Shown here: positions 1 through 5,173 of the stretch, one piece after another
Numbering within the stretch: position 1 is the first letter of the stretch
Layout of the letters: each line of letters opens with the position of its first letter
From: an uncultured Sphingosinicella sp.
GTDB taxonomy: Bacteria > Pseudomonadota > Alphaproteobacteria > Sphingomonadales > Sphingomonadaceae
NCBI GenBank assembly: GCA_946886275.1
Contig: CAMPIH010000131.1
Span: 1-6,581 of the forward strand
Length of the DNA stretch: 6,581 nt
Direction: 5' to 3'
Position numbers and translations under genes: made by a program
The notes under the pieces: generated by a model
What the model was told of the DNA's origin: nothing
The model's database searches: none
The model's input: only the letters and a program-made list of their open reading frames with translations

Positions 1-1102
1 AATCGAGGAAGGCGAAGGCCTCCTTCTCGCCGCCCTTGAGATAGAGCGAGAAGGTAGATCCGGCGCCGGTGCAGTGGCGCCGATAGATGTCCGCCTGCCG
101 TCCTTCGGTGAGGAAGCCGAGATAGCCGACGCTTTCCACCTTCGGATGGTCGCGGAGGAAGGCGCAGACCCGGGCGGCATTCTCGCCGGCGCGGGTCATC
201 CGAAGCTCCAGGGTCTCCAGGCTTCGAAGAAGCATCCAGGCGGTGTTCGGATCGGTGATCGTGCCGATCGTGTTGCGCATCATCCGGATCATGTTGATCA
301 GGTCGCGCGATCCGGTGATCCCGCCGGCGACGAGGTCGCTGTGACCGCCGGCATATTTGGTCAGCGAATAGACCGAAAGATCGGCGCCATGGCGGAGCGG
401 ATGGTGCCAGAGCGGGCCGAGGAAGGTGTTGTCGATCGCGATCGGCGGCTTTTCCTCGCCGAACAAGGCGTCGCGAGCGGCGGCGACGGCCTGGACGTCG
501 ACCAGGGCGTTGGTCGGGTTGGCCGGGCTCTCGAGGTAGATGAGCGGCACCCGGCCCATGCCCTTGGCTTGTTCCAGCACCTTTTCGATCTCTTCGCGCG
601 TGGCTCCGGCGGGGAAATCGAGCCAGCGAATGCCGAAGCGGCCGAAGATCCGGCCGATCAGGGTCTCGGTCGCCGCGTAGAGCGGACCGGAATGGACGAC
701 GATGTCGCCCGGCTGGACGAAGGTCATCAGCAGGGTCGTGATCGCCGACATTCCGGACGAGAAGGACAAGGCGTCGTCGGCATCTTCCCAGACGCTCAGC
801 CGGTCTTCGAGTATCTCCTGGTTCGGGCCGTTGAAGCGGGAATAGACCAGGCCGTCGGCGCCGCCGGGCCGCTTTCCGGTGACTCCTTCGAAGTGGCGCT
901 TTCCGGCTGCCGCGCTCTCGAACACGAAGGTCGAGGTGAGGAAGACCGGCGGCTTGAGCGAGCCTTCGGACAAAGCCGGGTCGAAACCGTGCCCCATCAT
1001 CAAGGTGGCGGGTTTCAGCCGCCTGCCGTCGATCTCGAGAATGTCGGGCTTGGGGCGCCGGCGCGGAGTCGCACCCGTCAGTTCGGCTTCGTCTTCCATC
1101 AT
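1..1102 (-). CDS. PLP-dependent Cys/Met-metabolism enzyme (cystathionine gamma-synthase family), C-terminus missing
   Basis: Cytosolic fold-type I PLP enzyme of the trans-sulfuration family, whose members make or cleave C-S bonds in cystathionine, homocysteine or methionine. The window shows 367 codons. Seen: a YSR motif at 87-89 (phosphate contact from the partner subunit in this family), SSGMSAI at 115-121, LYAAT at 141-145 (Y142 would stack on PLP), ESPANPT at 191-197, D224-N-T (the Asp that pairs with the pyridine nitrogen) and SLTKYAGGH with the Schiff-base lysine K249. K249 lies about 40 residues later than in typical 390-residue members, because of an N-terminal extension; judged from the usual distance after the lysine, about 65 residues are missing off the left edge. 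Two adjacent ATGs (1102 and 1099) are possible starts. AGGAG lies 3 nt before the first and 6 nt before the second, so 1099 is equally plausible. The loop reads Ala-Ala where relatives have Gly-Gly or, in methionine gamma-lyase, Gly-Cys, so the exact reaction is not assigned. Family is certain, substrate unknown. Confidence 0.93.
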   Translation of the reverse strand, partial: MMEDEAELTGATPRRRPKPDILEIDGRRLKPATLMMGHGFDPALSEGSLKPPVFLTSTFVFESAAAGKRHFEGVTGKRPGGADGLVYSRFNGPNQEILEDRLSVWEDADDALSFSSGMSAITTLLMTFVQPGDIVVHSGPLYAATETLIGRIFGRFGIRWLDFPAGATREEIEKVLEQAKGMGRVPLIYLESPANPTNALVDVQAVAAARDALFGEEKPPIAIDNTFLGPLWHHPLRHGADLSVYSLTKYAGGHSDLVAGGITGSRDLINMIRMMRNTIGTITDPNTAWMLLRSLETLELRMTRAGENAARVCAFLRDHPKVESVGYLGFLTEGRQADIYRRHCTGAGSTFSLYLKGGEKEAFAFLD

Positions 1103-1105
1103 TGT

Positions 1106-1110
1106 CTCCT
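1106..1110 (-). promoter_or_regulatory. Ribosome binding site of the PLP enzyme gene
   Basis: On the minus strand AGGAG, preceded by AAA, stands just before the tandem ATGATG start. Spacing is 3 nt to the first ATG and 6 nt to the second, which mildly favours the second. It is a strong site, consistent with independent translation of this gene. No convincing -35/-10 promoter was found upstream within the gap. Confidence 0.75.
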
Positions 1111-1217
1111 TTTCAACCGTCGCAATCGCTGCGTGGGAGACCGAGCCCGCCGGAGAAGGCGGCTCACGGGCCGCTGATGCGGCCGGGGGTGAGGTCCGTT
1201 GCCCGAGCGGTCCTCTA

Positions 1218-1261
1218 GAGCCTGTCCGGCTCAAGTGGAAGTATCGACCGCTTGATGCCGG
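1218..1261. repeat. Nested inverted repeats, possible dispersed intergenic element
   Basis: The outer pair is CCGGCTCAAG at 1226-1235 and CTTGATGCCGG at 1251-1261: ten complementary bases per arm with a single bulged T at 1256, around a 15-nt loop. A second pair, GAGCC at 1218-1222 and GGCTC at 1228-1232 with a 5-nt loop, shares bases with the first, so the two folds exclude each other. A TCTAGA palindrome lies immediately upstream (1214-1219). Short structured elements of this sort are common in alphaproteobacterial intergenic DNA; whether this one recurs in the genome cannot be seen from one window. Confidence 0.5.
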
Positions 1262-1272
1262 TTCGCTTTGGA

Positions 1273-1289
1273 GCCCGGATGCGCCGGGC
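1273..1289 (-). terminator. Candidate weak terminator hairpin downstream of the lgt operon
   Basis: GCCCGG at 1273-1278 pairs with CCGGGC at 1284-1289 around a 5-nt loop, a 6-bp all-GC stem about 28 nt past the stop codon of the GST-like gene. The position fits a terminator or an mRNA 3' end stabiliser, but no T-run follows on the minus strand, so it is not a classical intrinsic terminator. Transcription could read through into the PLP gene. Confidence 0.3.
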
Positions 1290-1312
1290 GGTGCCGTCCA
1301 CCAGCCTGCTCG

Positions 1313-1326
1313 CCCCCTAGCGGGGG
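1313..1326 (-). other. Small GC hairpin spanning the stop codon of the GST-like gene
   Basis: CCCCC at 1313-1317 and GGGGG at 1322-1326 flank a 4-nt loop. On the minus strand the TAG stop codon straddles loop and stem. The stem is perfect but only 5 bp, and no T-tract follows. It could be part of the operon's 3' end structure together with the hairpin at 1273-1289, or it could be chance in GC-rich DNA. Confidence 0.3.
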
Positions 1327-1943
1327 AAATTGCGCTCCATCACCGGCGCGATCCGCGGCAGCGAATCCGCGGCGACCGCGATTGCGTGAAGCACCGGGCA
1401 ATGCTCGGCCAGCCAGGCGCGGCCGGGCCGCCAGTGGGACATGATCGCGACGTAAAGATCGAGCGCCGACGGTCGTTCGCCGAGAACGAACGGACCGCCC
1501 CCGACCTCGGCCTCGAATTGCCGCCAGAGCGAGCGGCGGAATGCGTCGATCCGTTCGACCAGCTCCGCTTTCGCCGAAGGCGCCCAGCGCTCGGGATAAT
1601 CGCGATAGGAGAAGGTCGGATAGAGTGTGGAGACGAACCAGATCAGCCGGTTGAGGAAGCGTGCCCGGTCGGGATGATCAGGCTCGGGCGCCAGGCCGGC
1701 GGAAGGCATTCGCTCGGCAAGGTGGAGCAAGATCGCCGCGCTCTCGGTCAATATCGTACCGTCCGGCGCGACCAGGGTCGGCACCCGAGCGAGCGGGTTC
1801 ACGGCGAGAAGTCGGTCACGGGCCGGTCCGGGACGGTCGAAACCGTCGACGTCTATCCAGTCGAACGGCTGGCCGACCCAGGCGAGCGCCCCCTCGGCGA
1901 GAGTCGATCCCCACCCGGCGACTCCATAGAGCGTCCAGTTCAT
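1317..1943 (-). CDS. Glutathione S-transferase-like protein
   Basis: A 208-residue protein with the usual two-domain cytosolic GST layout and length. The N-terminal thioredoxin-like half (about 1-80) carries NPLARVPTL at 49-57, with P55 as the expected cis-proline, and the E67-S68 pair that binds the gamma-glutamyl part of glutathione, followed by AAILLHLAE. The C-terminal helical half contains the GERPSALDLYVA stretch, matching the conserved N-capping box of GSTs. A likely catalytic Ser/Cys near the N-terminus is not certain; S13 is the best candidate. Its ATG overlaps the stop of pgeF by 4 bp (ATGA), and the preceding bases give only a weak ribosome site, so it is probably translated by coupling as the last gene of the operon. 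The substrate cannot be read from sequence; detoxification, dehalogenation, isomerisation or a non-enzymatic role are all open. Confidence 0.9.
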   Translation of the reverse strand: MNWTLYGVAGWGSTLAEGALAWVGQPFDWIDVDGFDRPGPARDRLLAVNPLARVPTLVAPDGTILTESAAILLHLAERMPSAGLAPEPDHPDRARFLNRLIWFVSTLYPTFSYRDYPERWAPSAKAELVERIDAFRRSLWRQFEAEVGGGPFVLGERPSALDLYVAIMSHWRPGRAWLAEHCPVLHAIAVAADSLPRIAPVMERNFPR

Positions 1944-2719
1944 CGACTCTGCCCCGTTCCAGGAAGCGCGATCAGCGAGATCTGCCGGCCGTAATCGGGC
2001 TCGCCGCGATGGGTCGAGCGGCGGTAGCTGTAGAAGCGGTCAGGATCGGAATAGGTGTCGAGGCCGAGGGCCTCGACCCGGCGAACGCCCGCGTCGGCGA
2101 GGCGCGCGAGGACATAGGCTTCGAGATCGAACTGGAACCGGCCGGGCCGGCCGGCCGAGAAGAAACGGTCGTTGGCCGGTTCGGCCTCAGTGAATCGGCG
2201 ATGGAAATCCTCGTCCACCTCGTAGGATCGGCGGCCGATGACGGGACCGACGGCAGCCCGGATCCGGCCCCGGTCGGCGCCGATCTTCTCCATCGCGGAC
2301 AGAGTCGATTCGATCACGCCGAGGAAGGCGCCTCGCCAGCCGGCATGGGCCGCGCCGATCACTCCGGCCTCGAGGTCGGCGAACAGGACCGGCGTGCAGT
2401 CGGCGGTGAGGATCCCCAGAGCGAGGCCGGGGCGATCGGTGACGATCGCGTCGGCACGAGGCCGGCCTTCGTCCGGCCATGGCGCCGTCGCCGCGATCGC
2501 ATCGGCCGAATGGACCTGGTGGACGGTGACGAGGCTCGCTCCCGGCGCGACCGCCGCCACGGCCAAGCGGCGATTTTCGGCGATCGCGGAACGATCGTCG
2601 CCCGAGCCCCGGCCGACGTTGAGGCCGGCGCAGACGCCCGTGGAGACTCCGCCGCGGCGGCCGAGAAAGCCATGGGGAATTTCGCCGAGCAGGCCGGATC
2701 GGAATGTCTCGACGGTCAC
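1940..2719 (-). CDS. pgeF: Peptidoglycan editing factor PgeF (YfiH/DUF152 family, multicopper-oxidase-like fold)
   Basis: A 259-residue protein of the YfiH/LACC1 family, typical in length. Metal ligands known from this family are present: H70 in VHQVHSAD, C108 in TADCTPVLF and H125 in AAHAGWRG. The N-terminal PHGFLGRRGGVS and the C-terminal DTYSDPDRFYSYRR stretches are also hallmarks. In E. coli PgeF acts in cell-wall precursor quality control, removing precursors with L-Ser in place of L-Ala; relatives in this family act on purine nucleosides, so the reaction here is inferred. I chose the GTG at 2719: it overlaps the GNAT stop as GTGA and gives the normal family N-terminus. The open frame continues upstream to 2935, but that part is antisense-like shadow of the GNAT gene in another frame and lacks family similarity. 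No strong ribosome site precedes the GTG, which points to translational coupling. Confidence 0.92.
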   Translation of the reverse strand: MTVETFRSGLLGEIPHGFLGRRGGVSTGVCAGLNVGRGSGDDRSAIAENRRLAVAAVAPGASLVTVHQVHSADAIAATAPWPDEGRPRADAIVTDRPGLALGILTADCTPVLFADLEAGVIGAAHAGWRGAFLGVIESTLSAMEKIGADRGRIRAAVGPVIGRRSYEVDEDFHRRFTEAEPANDRFFSAGRPGRFQFDLEAYVLARLADAGVRRVEALGLDTYSDPDRFYSYRRSTHRGEPDYGRQISLIALPGTGQSR

Positions 2720-3246
2720 GGGTCGAGTCTCAGCCGCATGATGATGTCCTCGTCGACATGATTGCCGACCTTGAAGTCGAATCGGCCGACCGCCTCGAAG
2801 CCGCGGCGCTCGTAGAATCGCCGTGCCCGGTGATTGTCGATGAAGACGGAGAGGAAGAGGTCTTTCGCGCCCCTTCGCCGCGCTTCCTCCAGGACCCAGT
2901 TCATCATCTCCGCGGCGGCGCCGGAACCGTGCCACGGCGCGCGGACATAGAATTGCTTCAGCTCGGCCGCAGGCGCGCTCGTCTCGATCGGAAGCGTCGG
3001 CGGCCCGACCGTCGCATAGGCCGCCGCCCCGTCGGCGCCGCCGTCGGCTTCACCGATTCTCACCGTATAGCGTTCGTCCTCCAGCTGCTTGCGCCACTTT
3101 TCCTCCGAGTGGCCGGCGAGGAAGGCGGCAAGGTCCTTCGGCGCGTAAAGGTGGCCGAACGTCTCGGCGAATGTCTGTCGCGCCAGCTCCGACAGAGCGG
3201 CGGCATCGTCCAGGCGGGCGTCGCGGAAACGGATCGGCGCGCTCAT
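2716..3246 (-). CDS. GNAT family N-acetyltransferase
   Basis: A 176-residue single-domain acetyltransferase that would transfer acetyl from acetyl-CoA to an amine. Seen: an N-terminal beta-strand/helix start with RFRDARLDDA (6-15), then TFAETFGHLY (25-34), motif A around QFYVRAPWHGSGAA (98-111), where the R-x-x-x-H-G-x-G-A loop would bind the CoA pyrophosphate, and motif B, NHRARRFYERRGFE, in the C-terminal third. Family length is normal. The ATG overlaps the stop of the upstream methyltransferase gene by 4 bp (ATGA), and a strong GGAGGGG site lies 5 nt before it, inside the methyltransferase coding end, so the start is well supported. The stop overlaps the GTG of pgeF. The acceptor could be a protein N-terminus, a polyamine or another small molecule; nothing in the sequence decides. 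I believe it is an addition to an otherwise conserved lgt-midA-pgeF arrangement. Confidence 0.92.
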   Translation of the reverse strand: MSAPIRFRDARLDDAAALSELARQTFAETFGHLYAPKDLAAFLAGHSEEKWRKQLEDERYTVRIGEADGGADGAAAYATVGPPTLPIETSAPAAELKQFYVRAPWHGSGAAAEMMNWVLEEARRRGAKDLFLSVFIDNHRARRFYERRGFEAVGRFDFKVGNHVDEDIIMRLRLDP

Positions 3247-4238
3247 CGGAACCCCTCCGGAGCGGGCCAGTCGGGGGCGGTGAGCGCCAGCACCTTGAAC
3301 ATCTCCCCCATGCCGGTGGCGGCGGTCAGCCGGTCGCGCGCCATGGCGATTTCCCCCGCTTTGCCCGGCGACGCCCTGGCCAGCCTCTCCGATCGAAGCC
3401 CGATCCCCATCGCCTCAAGCCATTCTCCCTGGCTCGTCGGCCCATGGACGAGAGCGCCGGCCGAGCGCGCCGCGGAGGCGAGGGCATGAAAATCGACATG
3501 GGCGGTGAGATCGCGGGCCCCAGGCTCCTGCCAGGGATCGGCATATTGGTGGCGCGACACCGCCTGGAGCGTATCGCCCGTGCCTGGGCGATCATGGCCG
3601 TAATCGATGATGAGAGCAGCACCGCCCTGAGCTGCCAGTCTCGCTGCGAGGGCGTGGACGATCTCGACGGAATCCGGGGAATGTTCCTGGTGGACCTCGC
3701 CGTCGCGGACGAAGCGGCCGCCCTCCCAGCCGATCCTGAGCTCTCGGCCCGAGCGATCATATTGCCGCATCGGCAGCGCATCGAAAAATTCGTTGGCGAC
3801 GATCAGAAGCGGCTTTTCGTCCGGAAGCGAGGCGATATCGTCGTGCCAGCGCGCGTCGGGAACCCGCTCGGCCTGGCGGAACCGAAGGATCGGGCTGGTC
3901 TCCACCAGCTCCACCTCGGGCTTCAGGCCGGCGGCCGCCATCGCCCGAAGCGAATCCTGGGCCAAAGTGCCTCGGCCCGGGCCGAGCTCGACATAATGGG
4001 CGGCCGGCGGCCGACCGGCACGAAGCCACAGATCGGCCAGCCAGATTCCGATCAGCTCGCCGAACACCTGGCTGATCTCCGGGGAGGTGATGAAGTCTCC
4101 GGAAGCGCCGATCGAATCGTGATTCGCGTAATAATGCGCGTTGGCCACGGCCATGTAGTCGGCGACCGGGATCGGCCCTCGCTCCGCGATCAGCCGCCTG
4201 AGCTGGCCGGCCACGCCCGGATCAGCCGGCGGCTTCAT
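3243..4238 (-). CDS. MidA/NDUFAF7-family class I SAM-dependent methyltransferase (DUF185)
   Basis: A 331-residue cytosolic protein with the Rossmann fold of SAM-dependent methyltransferases. The family hallmark [18 protein letters not shown] runs from 47 to 64. SAM motif [13 protein letters not shown], is at 84-95; the acidic end of strand 2 is near E113 (LVETSP); and ANEFFDALP at 148-156 is a conserved active-site stretch. The eukaryotic homologue NDUFAF7 methylates an arginine of the complex I 49-kDa subunit during assembly. By homology the bacterial protein may act on the NuoD subunit, but this is inference. Length is a little under the roughly 350-380 usual for the family, with no obvious internal gap. 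The ATG start lies 17 bp inside the end of lgt and has no clear ribosome site, so coupling to lgt translation is likely. The stop overlaps the ATG of the GNAT gene. Confidence 0.93.
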   Translation of the reverse strand: MKPPADPGVAGQLRRLIAERGPIPVADYMAVANAHYYANHDSIGASGDFITSPEISQVFGELIGIWLADLWLRAGRPPAAHYVELGPGRGTLAQDSLRAMAAAGLKPEVELVETSPILRFRQAERVPDARWHDDIASLPDEKPLLIVANEFFDALPMRQYDRSGRELRIGWEGGRFVRDGEVHQEHSPDSVEIVHALAARLAAQGGAALIIDYGHDRPGTGDTLQAVSRHQYADPWQEPGARDLTAHVDFHALASAARSAGALVHGPTSQGEWLEAMGIGLRSERLARASPGKAGEIAMARDRLTAATGMGEMFKVLALTAPDWPAPEGFR

Positions 4239-5103
4239 GGCCGGCGACCGGCACGACCCGCTGCGCTCGGCGCGGGGCGGTGACGACGAGGTAAAGCCCG
4301 CCCAGGATCATCGGCAGCGACAGCGTCTGCCCCATGCTGAGCCCCCAGGAGAGATTCTCCAGTCCGACATCCGGCTGCCTCACCAGCTCGACGAGGAAGC
4401 GGCTGATTCCGTAGACGAGGATGAAGGCGCCGACGAGCCGACCGGGCTGCCACCGGGCGCGGGTCTTCCAGAACAGGGCCCAGAGGATGACGAAAAGGAC
4501 GATTCCTTCCAGCGCCGCTTCGTAAAGCTGGCTCGGGTGACGAGCGACTCCGCCGGCATTTGGGAAGACGATTCCCCAGGGCAGATCGGTCTGGCGTCCC
4601 CACAGCTCGGCGTTCACGAAATTGGCGAGGCGGCCGAGGAACAAGCCGAACGGGATGCAGCAGGCGACATAATCGTGGATCCTGAGCCAATCGAGCTTGT
4701 GCTTGCGGGCCATCCACAGGATGCCGAGGCTGACCCCGATGACTCCGCCATGGAACGACATTCCGCCATCCCAGAGCTGAACGATCTCGAGCGGGTTCTC
4801 GAGATAATAACCAGGGCGGTAGAACAGGACATAGCCGAGCCGGCCGCCGAGGATGATCCCCAGGGTGGCGTAGAAGACCATGTCGTCGGCGTGGCGTTTC
4901 GCCATCGGCGCGCCCGGCTCGCGGAGCAGCTTCAGCAGATACCACCAGCCGATGATGATCCCGAAAAGATAAGCGAGGCTGTACCAGCGCAGCTGGAAGA
5001 AGCCGAGGTCGAGCGCGATCTTGCTGTGCTCGGTGAGGCCGAGATCCTCGAACCTGATCGCATCGCCGGCTGTTGCCATCAATGTCAGTAAGGCGTCGAT
5101 CAA
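4222..5103 (-). CDS. lgt: Prolipoprotein diacylglyceryl transferase Lgt
   Basis: Inner-membrane enzyme that transfers diacylglycerol from phosphatidylglycerol to the lipobox cysteine of prolipoproteins, the first step of lipoprotein maturation. With the TTG start at 5103 it has 293 residues, the usual length. Seen: RWYSLAY at 39-45; [10 protein letters not shown] at 111-120, with the conserved H118; the family signature [13 protein letters not shown] at 157-169, including catalytic-region R158 and N161; RHPSQLYEA at 188-196; and [12 protein letters not shown] at 234-245 with the conserved arginines R235 and R242. About seven hydrophobic membrane segments are evident, for example around 43-57, 76-95, 121-132, 146-160, 200-212, 223-238 and 261-275. 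The TTG is chosen because AAGGGGG lies 5 nt upstream. An ATG at 5079 would give 285 residues but has no ribosome site. The frame stays open to 5472, but that part is antisense to the acyl-CoA synthetase gene. It is the first gene of the operon. Confidence 0.96.
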   Translation of the reverse strand: MIDALLTLMATAGDAIRFEDLGLTEHSKIALDLGFFQLRWYSLAYLFGIIIGWWYLLKLLREPGAPMAKRHADDMVFYATLGIILGGRLGYVLFYRPGYYLENPLEIVQLWDGGMSFHGGVIGVSLGILWMARKHKLDWLRIHDYVACCIPFGLFLGRLANFVNAELWGRQTDLPWGIVFPNAGGVARHPSQLYEAALEGIVLFVILWALFWKTRARWQPGRLVGAFILVYGISRFLVELVRQPDVGLENLSWGLSMGQTLSLPMILGGLYLVVTAPRRAQRVVPVAGHEAAG

Positions 5104-5106
5104 GGC

Positions 5107-5115
5107 TTCCCCCTT
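5107..5115 (-). promoter_or_regulatory. Ribosome binding site that sets the TTG start of lgt
   Basis: On the minus strand AAGGGGGAA stands before the TTG at 5103; the G-rich core ends 5 nt from the start codon. It differs from the AAGGAGG consensus by one base that can still wobble-pair with the 16S rRNA tail. It is the only plausible site near the beginning of lgt, and the rarer TTG codon would lower initiation compared with ATG. Confidence 0.6.
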
Positions 5116-5127
5116 CAGGTTCGCGCC

Positions 5128-5155
5128 TTCATAGTGAGGGCATAGGAAAAGGCAA
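5128..5155 (-). promoter_or_regulatory. Candidate sigma-70-type promoter for the lgt operon
   Basis: On the minus strand TTGCCT (5155-5150) and TATGAA (5133-5128) are separated by 16 bp. Each hexamer matches four of six consensus positions. Transcription would begin a few bases downstream and give a leader of only about 15-20 nt before the TTG, still including the ribosome site. This is a by-eye assignment in a 70-bp region; alphaproteobacterial promoters vary widely. Confidence 0.35.
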
Positions 5156-5158
5156 AGC

Positions 5159-5163
5159 AGGAG
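5159..5163 (+). promoter_or_regulatory. Ribosome binding site of the acyl-CoA synthetase gene
   Basis: AGGAG lies 10 nt before the ATG at 5174. The spacing is slightly long, but it is the best site and the resulting N-terminus is sensible. GAGGG at 5168-5172 also occurs but is too close to the ATG to serve. Confidence 0.55.
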
Positions 5164-5173
5164 AGACGAGGGC

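Larger units (their letters stand above)
1103..1316. other. Intergenic region between the GST-like gene and the PLP enzyme gene
   Basis: A 214-bp stretch with no credible protein-coding frame. Both flanking genes run on the minus strand, so it is the 3' side of the lgt operon and the 5' leader of the PLP gene. It contains the PLP gene ribosome binding site, a bulged inverted repeat at 1226-1261, a shorter overlapping one at 1218-1232, and a 6-bp hairpin at 1273-1289. The part nearest the PLP gene (about 1103-1215) shows no clear structure. No U-rich tract follows any hairpin. Confidence 0.7.
5104..5173. promoter_or_regulatory. Divergent promoter region between lgt and the acyl-CoA synthetase gene
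   Basis: Only 70 bp separate the divergent start codons, so both transcription units must be controlled from here or from inside the neighbouring genes. It is visibly less GC-rich in its middle (about 5128-5158) than the coding DNA around it, as expected for promoters. No convincing plus-strand -35/-10 pair and no operator-like palindrome was found. Confidence 0.6.

Noticed and set aside
74..1177. Long plus-strand open frame opposite the PLP enzyme gene
   Set aside because: It is the antisense shadow of a gene with clear family motifs. The translated product is rich in Arg, Gly, Asp and Glu, with no recognisable domain, as expected opposite GC-rich coding DNA.
1195..1232. tRNA-like string containing GCCCGAGCGG, reminiscent of a tRNA-Ser D-arm
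   Set aside because: No matching acceptor stem, anticodon arm or T-arm could be laid out around it.
879..1994. Plus-strand open frame crossing the 1103-1316 gap and the GST-like gene
   Set aside because: No domain, no ribosome site and low-complexity composition; the minus-strand GST frame explains the constraint.
1661..2761. Plus-strand open frame opposite the GST-like gene and pgeF
   Set aside because: Shadow of two well-supported overlapping minus-strand genes; no protein family resemblance.
2720..2935. Extended N-terminus of pgeF
   Set aside because: It overlaps the GNAT coding region in another frame and has no YfiH similarity; the GTG at 2719 gives the family's normal length.
3171..4283. 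Plus-strand open frame opposite the midA-like gene
   Set aside because: Antisense to a gene with intact SAM-binding motifs; its composition is typical of shadow frames.
4237..5091. Plus-strand open frame opposite lgt
   Set aside because: Highly acidic composition arises from reading hydrophobic membrane segments in antisense; no domain.
5115..5143. Two tiny overlapping minus-strand frames (5143-5129 and 5132-5115) before lgt, resembling leader peptides
   Set aside because: Four and five codons long, without ribosome sites, and partly upstream of the likely transcription start; probably chance.
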